Assembly: GCA_039808765.1 (NCBI GenBank)
Contig: JBDHTQ010000002.1
Coordinates: 227,451 to 291,450 of the forward strand
From: JBDHTQ01 sp039808765
GTDB lineage: Bacteria; Pseudomonadota; Alphaproteobacteria; UBA2400
DNA: 64,000 bases
Direction of reading: 5' to 3'
A model generated the notes under the pieces. It was not told the DNA's origin. It saw only the letters and a list, made by a program, of their open reading frames with translations, and did no database searches. Positions 52,643 to 61,770 of this stretch are shown here, in pieces. How positions within the stretch are numbered: position 1 is the first letter of the stretch; every line of letters begins with the position of its first letter. Made by a program: the position numbers and the translations under genes.

Positions 52643-53314
52643 ATGTTGTCCATACCCGATGGATTAATGCAGTCGGATGTTGAAGAATTAATCGCTGAGC
52701 GTATTAATATGCTTATCTTTTGCGGACCTTATTCACATAAAGCATCTGATGACTTAACCGCCGGCGCTTCCCAAAAGAAACAATCCGTCAGGCGATGTCA
52801 GTGGCGGATTAATTTTTCAGCATATGCAGTTGCATTAGATGTTTATGAAAATAGTGCTTTTACCGGGGTTAATGTAACTGAATTTATTTTAAACCAGATT
52901 TCACAAATTCATAAAACGCACCATTTAAGTTTAGCAAAAGTATTGTATACGATTGGTGGAATGGGAAGTTTTGATGTTCCAATTTGTGAGCGTGACTCCT
53001 TACGCTACTGTGAGTATCGCAAAATCGCATGTCCGGATAATTGGGGTTTTAAAAAAAATGATACAGGGGAGTGCGTTAAGGCTTGTTTTAATACACATGT
53101 GAATTCAAAGAGTATAGCTCAATTACAGAGATGTGTTCGAGCATTTGAGGTCTTGGGATGTAAAATCGATTCATGCATTCAGCAACCACAGGATGGGGGC
53201 ATGGCGTTCATCCTTACATCAACGGAAATGCGAAAACTTTATACACTGTTCCCGTCTTTGAAACCAAAACACCGTTCCTATTTCGACGAAATTTCCCGAT
53301 TGGCCAAGACCTGA
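52643..53314 (+). CDS. Tandem orphan family, member 4
   Basis: A 223-residue protein. Elements: AERINMLIFCGPY (18-30), LRYCEYRKIACPDNW (120-134), RAFEVLGC (166-173), FPSLKPKHRSYFDEI (203-217). It is close to member 3 and to the decayed copy at 50845. It is convergent with corA, with no gap. Unknown function; codon usage resembles members 1-3 (AT-rich compared with ccrM). Confidence 0.7.
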   Translation: MLSIPDGLMQSDVEELIAERINMLIFCGPYSHKASDDLTAGASQKKQSVRRCQWRINFSAYAVALDVYENSAFTGVNVTEFILNQISQIHKTHHLSLAKVLYTIGGMGSFDVPICERDSLRYCEYRKIACPDNWGFKKNDTGECVKACFNTHVNSKSIAQLQRCVRAFEVLGCKIDSCIQQPQDGGMAFILTSTEMRKLYTLFPSLKPKHRSYFDEISRLAKT

Positions 53315-54472
53315 TTAATCCTGATGCGGATGTGTGCGATCAGCAATCCAACCCTTGCGCCAGAAGTACAACAAGAAAGTTGATGCAATAACAACCATCA
53401 AGCCAATAGCCATGGGATAGCCAAAATACCAACCTAGCTCGGGCATGTTATAAGGTGATACGCTACGGTCGAAGTTCATTCCATAAACGCCGGAAATAAA
53501 GCTGAGCGGCATGAAAATGGTGGCAATGATTGTCAACATTTTCATCACTTCGTTGAGGCGGTTGCTGGTGCTTGAAAGATAGATATCTGTAAGGCCATTG
53601 AGGCGCTCACGGTAGCTTTCAATAATGTCAATGAGCTGAAAGCTGTGATCTTCGCAGTCGCGAATGAAAAAACGCAGCTCAGATCGTGCAATTTCATCAA
53701 ACTCAAGAAGATTGGCAAAGGCTTGTCGCTGTGACCAAATTGTATGGCGAATAAGTGCGAGATCACGTTTAATAGCATGTGTTCTTGCAACCTGTTGAGG
53801 GTCAGGGTTGAGCAGTACTTGGTCTTCAAGTTCATCAAGAATGATACCGTAATTTTCGAGAAGTGGAAAATAACTGTCTACAACTGCATCCATCAGGGCG
53901 TAAGCAAAATATGTGGGGTTGCAAAGTTTAATCCTTTTAACGTCGTTTTTTAAGCGCGTTCGTACCGGGTCAAAACAATCATCGCTTTTTTCTTGAAATG
54001 AGATGACAAAATTTTTGCCCCAGAACAGGCTGACCTGTTCCAAATCCAGCTCCTCATTGATCAGGATGGGCATGCGAACGATCGCAAAGGTATTTGATTT
54101 ATAATCTTCAACTTTTGGTCGTTGGTGAACATTGCGCACATCTTCCAATGCGAGAGGGTGGAGACCGTAAATTTCACCGATTCTATTGAGCACTTCAGTA
54201 TTTTTAACACCGTTAACATCTAGCCAGATGATTTTGTCATCAACCGGAGGGACGGGGATTTGATCAATCTGAACAACATGTTTTTCATCTAACTCGGTTG
54301 AGTTAAACGTTAGAACGCTGATATTGATTTCACGGCTATAAGTACTTTCAGAGGGCATAACAACAAGGCCAGGTGTGCTTCCACGCTTTGAGCGATGATG
54401 GAAAAAACGCGCATGACGTTTTTTATGGTGTTTTTTTGTCTTTTTATTTGATGTCAGATGCGTTGTGCTCAT
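53315..54472 (-). CDS. corA: CorA-family divalent-cation transporter
   Basis: The ATG at 54472 is preceded by AGGA; a TTG at 54496 is the alternative. About 385 residues: a basic His/Lys-rich N-terminus, a cytoplasmic domain (IIWLDVNGVKNTEVLNRIG, HPLALEDVRNVHQRPKVEDY), a long helical stalk and two C-terminal transmembrane helices with the signature YGMNFD between them. The family moves Mg2+, Co2+ or Zn2+ across the inner membrane. Confidence 0.92.
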   Translation of the reverse strand: MSTTHLTSNKKTKKHHKKRHARFFHHRSKRGSTPGLVVMPSESTYSREINISVLTFNSTELDEKHVVQIDQIPVPPVDDKIIWLDVNGVKNTEVLNRIGEIYGLHPLALEDVRNVHQRPKVEDYKSNTFAIVRMPILINEELDLEQVSLFWGKNFVISFQEKSDDCFDPVRTRLKNDVKRIKLCNPTYFAYALMDAVVDSYFPLLENYGIILDELEDQVLLNPDPQQVARTHAIKRDLALIRHTIWSQRQAFANLLEFDEIARSELRFFIRDCEDHSFQLIDIIESYRERLNGLTDIYLSSTSNRLNEVMKMLTIIATIFMPLSFISGVYGMNFDRSVSPYNMPELGWYFGYPMAIGLMVVIASTFLLYFWRKGWIADRTHPHQD

Positions 54473-54581
54473 TGTTCGTCCTGGGCTTGAAAGCAATTTA
54501 ATATTATGGGAGAAATTGTTTTTATCAAGTTTTTAACCCTGATTTTAATTTAGTTGTTGTGGTTGTTGAAAAAATTATAGT

Positions 54582-54842
54582 TTGTTAGGCGTAGGACCAA
54601 ATATAGCTGATTATTGCGGTGTTGTTGCAGCTTTTGGCCCACTTGCCGATGAAGTAGATCGACCACGCACTATTCAAATTGAACAATTTAACATGGATGG
54701 GCAGCCAGGGCAGGAAATAAATCCATCCCTTTTTCGTCGTCGGTATAAGCAACTTGAAGAAGAAACGAGACAATATCGTGATTGCATTAATTTTAATAAT
54801 GTTTTTTGGCGCGGGTGGATTCATGATAAGCCATTTTCTTGA
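54582..54842 (+). CDS. Uncertain open reading frame
   Basis: An 86-codon frame from a TTG with no ribosome site. The composition is protein-like (RTIQIEQFNMDGQPGQEIN) but no family is recognised. It may be a fragment of a broken gene together with the piece at 54928. Not a confident gene. Confidence 0.25.
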   Translation: MLGVGPNIADYCGVVAAFGPLADEVDRPRTIQIEQFNMDGQPGQEINPSLFRRRYKQLEEETRQYRDCINFNNVFWRGWIHDKPFS

Positions 54843-54927
54843 GGAGGATTGGGTGGCGTGATTCAGTCGTCGGGGAGCTGCAAGACACTCATTCGACTAT
54901 GAAGAAAGCGCCCTCTCGCTTTCGGCA

Positions 54928-55107
54928 ATGGAGGAAAAGATTCTACCTGAAATTTTGCAGATTTTTGATGAAGTCACCAGCACTTGGAAAAAAATGGCCA
55001 AAGTGCAGGAATCACGCATGGACTTGATCAGCAAGGGCAAACAACCCGACGCAGCAACAAAATACTGTCATTTAGACCTAATTTTTTGTTATATTGAGGC
55101 CTTATAG
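54928..55107 (+). pseudogene. Possible gene fragment
   Basis: A 59-codon frame starting MEEKILPEILQIFDEVTS; the frame is protein-like for ~15 codons upstream of the ATG back to a stop. It looks like an internal part of a helical protein. The area 54473-55220 holds no intact recognisable gene. Confidence 0.25.
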
Positions 55108-55220
55108 ATGTTAGATTTGAAAAAATCGAGAAGCTTTTGCATTGTGATTGCTTAGAAAGTTTGATCCTATCACGAATATTATGAAGCTATTTTTTAGTTT
55201 TTTTGAGGCGAGTGACAATC

Positions 55221-55883
55221 ATGTATAGGGTGCACATAAAGGCTATTACTAATTTAACTTCACAAGATGAAAGCTTGATGTTGGGGGTTGATCGTGCGCG
55301 GATAACTTCAGGGGGTGATTTGGTCACAACAGAAAAACAGTGTGCAATGCATAGCAACAAGTGTGATTCTCTTTTTCGTTTGTTTAATCAATTGTCAGAT
55401 GAATGGTGTTTTCCAATTTCTCAAGCAAGATATAATTCTATTTATGTGCTAACTGGCCGCGATCCAGATTATAGGACGCACAGTTTTGATAATCATGATA
55501 CCTTGCGCCTGCGCGTGAGTGCTGTATCCGGCCTAAAAAAATTACTTCCTGCTGATCCTGACTCTTTAAGTAGTGACGTGCAAGACAGCATATTGTTGAT
55601 TTCTGGGATTAAACATTTGCTTACAATTCAGAACCAACTCAGGCATCAAGTTAATGCTTTAAATGCATATTCTGGTAGAATCCTTATTTTAGGTCCACAA
55701 AATACGACAACCCAACGGCCAGAATATTTCATCTTTGAGACTTTAGTTTTTGGGAATCGTGATCGGTACACTTCACCAAGAAGAGTTTTAAAACATTTAA
55801 ATGAAAGAATTTATCCCGTCCGTACTCGTGCTAAACCTAATGTTTGGCAAGACTTGCCTATCCGAGATTATAAATCATCTTAA
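55221..55883 (+). CDS. Hypothetical protein
   Basis: About 220 residues from ATG 55221 (a TTG at 55203 also in frame); GAGG lies 12 nt upstream. The protein is polar, with two Cys close together near residue 45-52 and a basic C-terminus. No domain recognised and no clear relation to the tandem family before corA. Convergent with acnA. Confidence 0.55.
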   Translation: MYRVHIKAITNLTSQDESLMLGVDRARITSGGDLVTTEKQCAMHSNKCDSLFRLFNQLSDEWCFPISQARYNSIYVLTGRDPDYRTHSFDNHDTLRLRVSAVSGLKKLLPADPDSLSSDVQDSILLISGIKHLLTIQNQLRHQVNALNAYSGRILILGPQNTTTQRPEYFIFETLVFGNRDRYTSPRRVLKHLNERIYPVRTRAKPNVWQDLPIRDYKSS

Positions 55884-55971
55884 ACATATTTTACAGCGTT
55901 ACGTCCATTATAATCCGCAAGAGAGTCTCTTTTGTAAGTAGGGCACTCAAGCACCATATGATGAAAAAAAG

Positions 55972-56018
55972 GTGCTCGCAAAGTTTTCATCATCGTGAGA
56001 TGCCAACATCGCGAGCAC
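55972..56018 (-). terminator. Rho-independent terminator after acnA
   Basis: GTGCTCGC (55972-55979) pairs with GCGAGCAC (56011-56018); a small inner stem GATG/CATC lies inside the 31-nt loop. On the minus strand it is followed by seven T (complement of 55964-55970). It lies 12 bp past the acnA stop. Confidence 0.75.
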
Positions 56019-56029
56019 GGGGTTAATGT

Positions 56030-58741
56030 TTACGCAGCCTGACTCTTTAATTTTGCCAGATTGCGCAAGACGAAGGGTAAGACACCGCCATTCTTGAAGT
56101 ATTCTACCTCATCAACAGTATCAATACGGCAGAGGAGCGGGATTGTTTGTGTACTGCCGTCTGTACGAGTGATCGTCATCATCATTGTCATGCGCGGAGA
56201 TAGGCCAGACTCAATGCCGGTTATATCAATCTTTTCGCTGCCATCTAGGTTGAGTGACGACCAGCTCATACTGTCTTTGAAAACGAGCGGGAGGACACCC
56301 ATTCCAACCAGGTTGGAACGATGGATGCGCTCAAAACTCTCGGCAACAACAGCGCGAACACCCAGAAGGCGGGTACCTTTTGCCGCCCAGTCACGGCTGG
56401 AGCCTGTGCCGTATTCCTTCCCTGCAAAAATCACCAGCGGCGTACCATTGCCAATGTATTTCATCGCAGCGGTATAAATGGGGAGAGTTTCTCCGGAGGG
56501 AATATATTTTGTGACACCGCCTTCAACACCATGCACCATCTCATTTTTGATGCGGATATTGGCAAAGGTTCCGCGCATCATCACTTCATGATTACCGCGA
56601 CGTGCGCCATATGAGTTAAAGTCGAGTGGTTTAACCCCGTGGCCAACCAGATACTCACCCGCTGGCGATGCTTTGGCGATGTTGCCCGCAGGAGAGATGT
56701 GGTCGGTTGTGATCGAGTTGCCAAAAAGTGCGAGAACAGCAGCTTTATGAACATCTTTAACCGCTTGCGGGGTAGCTTGAAGACCCTCGAAGATTGGCGG
56801 TTTTTTGATATATGTGCTTGTGTCTTCCCAAGCATAGGTCAAGCCTTGCGGTGTTTGTAGATTCTGCCACTGCTGAGGACCTTTAAAGACGTTGGCATAA
56901 CGCGAACGGAACATCTCAGGGCTTTGCGATTGGCGGATTGTGTCTTCAATTTCCTGATTACTTGGCCAGATGTCTTTTAAATAAACAGGTTGACCATTAT
57001 TGCCAACACCCAAAGGTTCGGTTGTCAGGTCAATCCCAACGTTTCCTGCAAGCGCATAAGCAACGCAGAGCGGGGGTGATGCAAGATAGTTTGCTTTTGT
57101 ATGAGGGTTTACGCGGCCCTCAAAGTTTCGGTTACCTGAAAGAACGGCTGCAACAGTCAGATCACCCGAGACGATTGCTTTGGCAATTTTATCGGGTAGG
57201 GGGCCAGAGTTGCCGATGCAGGTTGTGCAACCATATCCCACCAGATTAAAACCAAGCGTATCGAGATGCTTTTGCAATCCTGCTTTTTCGAGGTAGTCGG
57301 TGACCACTTGCGATCCAGGAGCGAGTGACGTCTTAACCCATGGCTTGACAGAAAGGCCTTTTTCAACAGCTTTCTTTGCAACTAATCCTGCTGCAACCAG
57401 AACACTTGGATTGGATGTGTTGGTGCATGATGTAATTGCAGCAATAACAACGTCCCCATGCTTAAGCTCATAACCTTCGCCTTCAACTTGAACGGTTTTG
57501 CCGTAATCTTCGGGTTTAACACCAAATTCAGGCTCAATGGTTGTTTTAAATTGCATGGCTGTATCAGAAAGCAAAATCCGATCCTGCGGGCGCTTTGGCC
57601 CAGCGATGGACGGTTTGACAGTTGACAGATCCAGCTCAAGTGTATCTGTAAAAATCGGTTCAGCTGAAGATGAATCTCGCCAGAATCCTTGTGCTTTTGC
57701 GTAGCTTTCAACCAAGGCAATACGATCTTCATCCCGACCTGTAAACCGCAAGAAGTTGATGGTTTCCTGATCAATCGGGAAAAGGCCGCAGGTTGCGCCA
57801 TATTCCGGCGCCATGTTAGCGATTGTCGCACGATCAGGGAGGCTGAGGTTGTCTAAACCAGAACCAAAGAATTCGACAAATTTCTCAACCACGCCACGTT
57901 TTCTTAGCATTTGAGTCACGGTTAAAACGAGGTCGGTTGCGGTAACACCTTCAGCAAGCTTGCCAGTCAAACGTACGCCAATCACATCTGGAATAAGCAT
58001 GGTAACTGGTTGTCCAAGCATTGCCGCTTCAGCCTCAATACCACCCACACCCCAACCAAGCACAGCCATTCCATTGATCATGGTTGTGTGGCTGTCTGTG
58101 CCAACCAATGTATCGGGAAAAGCCACCTCCTGGCCGTTTTGGTCACGGTCAACCCAAACAGTTTGTGCAAGGTATTCAAGATTAACTTGGTGGCATATGC
58201 CTGTGCCAGGAGGGACAACACGCAAATTGTTAAATTCTTGTTGTGCCCAGCGCAAAAATTTATAGCGGTCGCCATTACGCTCAAATTCCAAATCCACGTT
58301 ACGGGCAAAGGAGTCAGGCTGGCCAAAATGGTCAACCATTACAGAGTGATCAATAACCAAGTCGACGGGGCATAGAGGGTTGATTAAGCGTGGATCGCCC
58401 CCCATTTCCTTCATGGCTTCACGCATTGCAGCGAGGTCTGCAACGGCAGGCACACCCGTGAAATCTTGCATGAGGACGCGCGCAGGTAAGTAAGCAATCT
58501 CGTGTGTGGACGTTTTCGTTTTTAACCAGCCTGCAACTGCTGTCAAATCTTTTTGTGTGACAGTGCGGCTATCTTCGCGACGAAGCAAATTTTCAAGCAC
58601 AATTTTGAGAGAAAAGGGAAGACGCGAGATATCGCCAAGGGTTTTGGCTGCTTCGGGCAAGCTGTAATAAGCATATTCTTTTCCATTGATCGACAAGGTT
58701 TTGCGGCATTTTAGAGCATCTGTGCCTGTTGTAATCGCCAT
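56030..58741 (-). CDS. acnA: Aconitate hydratase A
   Basis: AcnA converts citrate to isocitrate in the TCA cycle using a 4Fe-4S cluster. GGGAGAAG directly before ATG 58741 sets the start (903 residues). Cluster Cys lie in AAITSCTNTSNP and GYGCTTCIGNSGPLP. Other motifs: VPAVADLAAMREAM, LVGTDSHTTMINGM, GSSRDWAAKGTRLLGVRAVVAESFERIHRSNLVGMG. Length and order are those of AcnA/IRP1, not AcnB. Confidence 0.97.
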   Translation of the reverse strand: MAITTGTDALKCRKTLSINGKEYAYYSLPEAAKTLGDISRLPFSLKIVLENLLRREDSRTVTQKDLTAVAGWLKTKTSTHEIAYLPARVLMQDFTGVPAVADLAAMREAMKEMGGDPRLINPLCPVDLVIDHSVMVDHFGQPDSFARNVDLEFERNGDRYKFLRWAQQEFNNLRVVPPGTGICHQVNLEYLAQTVWVDRDQNGQEVAFPDTLVGTDSHTTMINGMAVLGWGVGGIEAEAAMLGQPVTMLIPDVIGVRLTGKLAEGVTATDLVLTVTQMLRKRGVVEKFVEFFGSGLDNLSLPDRATIANMAPEYGATCGLFPIDQETINFLRFTGRDEDRIALVESYAKAQGFWRDSSSAEPIFTDTLELDLSTVKPSIAGPKRPQDRILLSDTAMQFKTTIEPEFGVKPEDYGKTVQVEGEGYELKHGDVVIAAITSCTNTSNPSVLVAAGLVAKKAVEKGLSVKPWVKTSLAPGSQVVTDYLEKAGLQKHLDTLGFNLVGYGCTTCIGNSGPLPDKIAKAIVSGDLTVAAVLSGNRNFEGRVNPHTKANYLASPPLCVAYALAGNVGIDLTTEPLGVGNNGQPVYLKDIWPSNQEIEDTIRQSQSPEMFRSRYANVFKGPQQWQNLQTPQGLTYAWEDTSTYIKKPPIFEGLQATPQAVKDVHKAAVLALFGNSITTDHISPAGNIAKASPAGEYLVGHGVKPLDFNSYGARRGNHEVMMRGTFANIRIKNEMVHGVEGGVTKYIPSGETLPIYTAAMKYIGNGTPLVIFAGKEYGTGSSRDWAAKGTRLLGVRAVVAESFERIHRSNLVGMGVLPLVFKDSMSWSSLNLDGSEKIDITGIESGLSPRMTMMMTITRTDGSTQTIPLLCRIDTVDEVEYFKNGGVLPFVLRNLAKLKSQAA

Positions 58742-59032
58742 TTTTCTTCTCCCAAAAAATTCCAAACCAATCTTACCCTATTCTTAGACCGTTGCCAGAA
58801 GGTTAATATTTTGGTCTCAGCAGGGTGTGATAACGCAACTTTTTAACACAGTGTGATTATGAAAACGAAAAACATCGACAATTCACACAGTCTAATACTG
58901 ATTGGTTGATTTTAAACAATTATTTGCTTTGAAAAAGCTCGCCAAATCCGTATTTAGGTTGACATCAATTGTGGGTTTATTTTATATTTATCTAAACAAT
59001 TTTTAAATAATTTTTAATCAGGAGAGTCAGAA

Positions 59033-59104
59033 ATGATGAATGAAATGATGAATGAAATGATGAATGAAATGATGAATGAAATGACGAATGAAATGACGAA
59101 TAAA
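59033..59104 (+). repeat. 12-bp tandem repeat at the start of the CDS
   Basis: Four perfect copies of ATGATGAATGAA (59033-59080) are followed by two with one or two changes (59081-59104). The 12-bp unit keeps the frame. Confidence 0.95.
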
Positions 59105-59686
59105 ACTGTGGATCTTTTAGACATCCCAGGTCACTTGATCGATGAATATACACAAGATGCTGACAAAGTAAGCAAGAAACCATATGTACAGCGTTTCCGC
59201 AATTTGTCCTATGCTTGCGCAGCGGGTGCGTTGTTTTTTTGTCCTGTGCTTATGCCTGTAGCAGCGGCAATTAATTTTTTAGGGACAGCATTTGCTGCAA
59301 AAGCGCTTCGTCAGTGCCTAGAAGGGGCCTATTCAAATGTAAAGCGTGCTCAGCTTGGAATTGATGTAAAATATGCCCAAAAGGAAATCACTCCTGATGC
59401 TCGTATTGATCATACGTGTCGTCTCACACGCGCTTTTGACAAGATTGTTACGGACGTAGAGGCTCGTAGATATCGTGCTGTTGGTGGGAGTTTTGGTTTT
59501 ACTGCTTTCAGTGTGGGGGCTGCTGCTGCAGCTATGTTTTTGCATAATCCTGACGCACTCAGTGGAGGGACCCAAAGTGTTGTCGGTATCTTTGCTGGGT
59601 TGGCGTTGGCTACGGGATTAGCCAGCTTATCTGTATCAGCATACACTCATAATGTAGCGAGTTTGCTCAAACCGAAGATGCCTTAA
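59033..59686 (+). CDS. Membrane-hairpin protein with N-terminal repeat (paralog 1)
   Basis: 217 residues; AGGAGAG is 8 nt before ATG 59033. The first 24 residues come from a 12-bp repeat encoding Met-Met-Asn-Glu units, so many in-frame ATG codons could start translation. Then a polar segment, a hydrophobic hairpin around 59-95 (ACAAGALFFCPVLMPVAAAINFLG), a charged middle, and a second hydrophobic hairpin around 145-205. It is paralogous to the next gene. No family recognised. Location in a membrane is inferred. Confidence 0.65.
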   Translation: MMNEMMNEMMNEMMNEMTNEMTNKTVDLLDIPGHLIDEYTQDADKVSKKPYVQRFRNLSYACAAGALFFCPVLMPVAAAINFLGTAFAAKALRQCLEGAYSNVKRAQLGIDVKYAQKEITPDARIDHTCRLTRAFDKIVTDVEARRYRAVGGSFGFTAFSVGAAAAAMFLHNPDALSGGTQSVVGIFAGLALATGLASLSVSAYTHNVASLLKPKMP

Positions 59687-59755
59687 ATAATACAAAATCA
59701 TCTCTTTAGTTAATTTTGGCCGATTAAAATGATTTTAGTTTTGGAGATCAATTAA

Positions 59756-60364
59756 ATGAGCAAGACACTTCCCAATATTATGGTTCCTTCAATTATTGAA
59801 AAAATTAATCTTTTTCAAACCGATTTGACAAACGTTGCTCATCAGAATAAAAAAAGCAGATTGTATAACCTTTGTTGCGTCGTTGGAGCTGGTGCTGCGT
59901 GCATTTATTTCCCTCCTGCGGTCTTGGCGATTGCTGTGGTTGAGGTGGTGAGGCTACGTGCAGCTTTTAACAGCCTAAAAGGGTGTGCTGATAGAGCAGA
60001 AAAACAATTAAGCGAGCTCATGCCTGCTTCTTTATATTTAGGGAGCAATAGAGCGCTTAGAGTTGTTGAAAATAGCTTCGAATATGTTCGAAATGCTTTG
60101 CAGGCTGAAAAAGCGCGTCAACTCTCATCTTCCATGACTGGTATGACAGGGGTTTTTGCTGCTGCCGGGATTTCAGGGTTGTTGGGAATTCAATCACCTG
60201 TATTGATTCAAAACACTCCAGCCCTCACTTATACCTCTTTGGGCGCTGCAACAGTTTGTTTTCTTGCAAAGAAACTTGGTGATCGCGTTGCAAGGGTAGG
60301 TGATTGTCACGCTCAATTCATTAGAAGTCACGATTTTAGGCGGTTGCCTTATGGGCCATATTAA
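59756..60364 (+). CDS. Membrane-hairpin protein (paralog 2)
   Basis: 202 residues with the same plan as the previous gene: polar N-terminus, hydrophobic hairpin around 40-65 (LCCVVGAGAACIYFPPAVLAIAVVEVV), charged middle with ALRVVENSFEYVRNAL, and a second hairpin around 125-180. Both have Cys in the first hairpin. TTTTGGAGATC precedes the ATG. Probable duplication; function unknown. Confidence 0.65.
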   Translation: MSKTLPNIMVPSIIEKINLFQTDLTNVAHQNKKSRLYNLCCVVGAGAACIYFPPAVLAIAVVEVVRLRAAFNSLKGCADRAEKQLSELMPASLYLGSNRALRVVENSFEYVRNALQAEKARQLSSSMTGMTGVFAAAGISGLLGIQSPVLIQNTPALTYTSLGAATVCFLAKKLGDRVARVGDCHAQFIRSHDFRRLPYGPY

Positions 60365-60493
60365 TTGATTCTTTAAGCTACTTTTTACTCTTCGTGTTCA
60401 TTAAAACACGTGTGCATTTTTTATGACGAAAAAAGAAGATTTATTCGAATCAATCCGCGGTTGAGCACCACCAAAAAACCTAATTTTTATCAT

Positions 60494-60558
60494 TGAACAT
60501 TGTTCATTCTAAAAATCCCGCAAAATCAATAAAAAATAGTATTATTGAACATTGTTCA
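60494..60558 (+). promoter_or_regulatory. Two identical 13-bp palindromes upstream of the str operon
   Basis: TGAACATTGTTCA occurs at 60494-60506 and 60546-60558, 52 bp (about five helical turns) apart. The second is extended to 15 bp (TTGAACATTGTTCAA). The half-site GAAC/GTTC suggests a dimeric repressor or activator. A possible -35 TTGACA lies at 60567 just downstream. The protein that binds is unknown. The remaining part of the 60365-60893 gap shows no gene. Confidence 0.6.
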
Positions 60559-60633
60559 AAGTTGATTTGACACTCCAATTAGCCTTGGTTTATGGGCATA
60601 AAATAAAAAAATGAAAAAAGAGTCACTTAATGC

Positions 60634-60662
60634 TTGACGTGGACGCGAGTCATCCATAGTAT
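60634..60662 (+). promoter_or_regulatory. Sigma70-type promoter of the str operon
   Basis: TTGACG (60634-60639), 17-bp spacer, TAGTAT (60657-60662). It lies 232 bp before rpsL, leaving a leader of roughly 225 nt. The alternative upstream promoter is TTGACA 60567-60572. Confidence 0.6.
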
Positions 60663-60893
60663 CCGCCCGTCTTCTCAGAGACAGCGGCGAGTGGTCAGTT
60701 TTTGTCCCCAAGCGCTTTTCTGGAAGGCAACGAGTCAAAACAAAGCCATTTCAAACGTCATGGCCGTTGTGACAGCCAGCAAGGGTTGGTGCTGCAAGCT
60801 CAGCATAGTCCTAGCTTGGTGTGTGCGGTCGATGATGAAGTGGTGAGTATCGGGCATGGGGCCTGATGCTTTTACGAGAGGAAAAGGCGAACA

Positions 60894-61265
60894 ATGCCGA
60901 CGATCAACCAGTTGGTCCGCAAGTCGCGCGATGGTGTGACAAGACGCACTGATGCTCCAGCGATGAAAAAATCTCCCCAGGTGCGTGGCGTGTGCACACG
61001 CGTGTACACAACAACACCGAAAAAACCGAACTCTGCATTGCGTAAGGTTGCCCGTGTTCGTTTGACGAATGGGTTTGAAGTCACAAGCTATATTGCTGGT
61101 GAGGGTCATAACCTGCAAGAGCACTCTGTTGTCATGATCCGTGGTGGCGCGGTTAAGGACTTGCCGGGTGTGCGTTATCATATCATCCGTGGTACATTGG
61201 ACTGCCAGGGAGTAAAAGATCGTAAGCAACGCCGTTCGAAATACGGCGCCAAACGTCCGAAATAA
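60894..61265 (+). CDS. rpsL: 30S ribosomal protein S12
   Basis: The 123-residue protein is the decoding-centre protein of the small subunit. It starts MPTINQLVRKSR and has TPKKPNSALRKVARV (the Lys where streptomycin-resistance mutations occur is wild type) and the PGVRYHIIRGTLDCQGV end. AGAGGA precedes the ATG. First gene of rpsL-rpsG-fusA-tuf. Confidence 0.98.
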   Translation: MPTINQLVRKSRDGVTRRTDAPAMKKSPQVRGVCTRVYTTTPKKPNSALRKVARVRLTNGFEVTSYIAGEGHNLQEHSVVMIRGGAVKDLPGVRYHIIRGTLDCQGVKDRKQRRSKYGAKRPK

Positions 61266-61281
61266 AGTAAGGAGTTAAGCT

Positions 61282-61749
61282 ATGCGTCGTCGTCGCGCCG
61301 AAGCCCGTGAGCGTTTACCAGATGCTAAATTTGGCAGCACAGTAGTGGCCGAATTTATCAATAAAATTATGTTCGAAGGCAAAAAGTCAGTTGCAGAAAA
61401 GATCATTTATGATGCTTTGGATGATGCGTCATCGCGTGCCAAGCTTGATCCGATGAAGCTTCTTCAAGATGCAATTGCAAATACCAGCCCGCATACTGAG
61501 GTAAAATCTCGTCGCGTTGGTGGTGCAAACTATCAAGTGCCGACTGAAGTTCGGACTTCGCGTCGTCGTGCCTTGGCTATTCGTTGGATCATCGATGCTG
61601 CTCGCAAGCGCGGTGAAAAAACGATGAGAGCACGTTTGGCAGCCGAATTGCTTGACGCCTCACAGAACCGTGGCTCCGCTGTTAAAAAGCGTGAAGACAC
61701 ACACCGTATGGCAGACGCGAACAAAGCTTTCGCTCACTATCGTTTCTAG
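61282..61749 (+). CDS. rpsG: 30S ribosomal protein S7
   Basis: The 155-residue protein binds the 3' domain of 16S rRNA. It starts MRRRRAEARERLPDAKFGS and has MKLLQDAIANTSPHTEVKSRRVGGANYQVP and RRALAIRWIIDAARKRG. It follows rpsL by 16 bp with an AAGGAG site. Confidence 0.98.
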   Translation: MRRRRAEARERLPDAKFGSTVVAEFINKIMFEGKKSVAEKIIYDALDDASSRAKLDPMKLLQDAIANTSPHTEVKSRRVGGANYQVPTEVRTSRRRALAIRWIIDAARKRGEKTMRARLAAELLDASQNRGSAVKKREDTHRMADANKAFAHYRF

Positions 61750-61770
61750 TGCCGAGAAGAGGATTTTAAT

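Noticed and set aside
60494..60558. LexA/SOS boxes
   Set aside because: Alphaproteobacterial LexA sites are direct repeats GTTCN7GTTC, and the Gram-positive type has 4-base spacing. Here the spacing is 3 and no SOS gene follows.
60365..60893. Possible tRNA or small RNA gene in the gap before rpsL
   Set aside because: No cloverleaf-like arrangement or TTC-loop consensus was found. The TTCGAATC-like string near 60430 has no matching acceptor stem.
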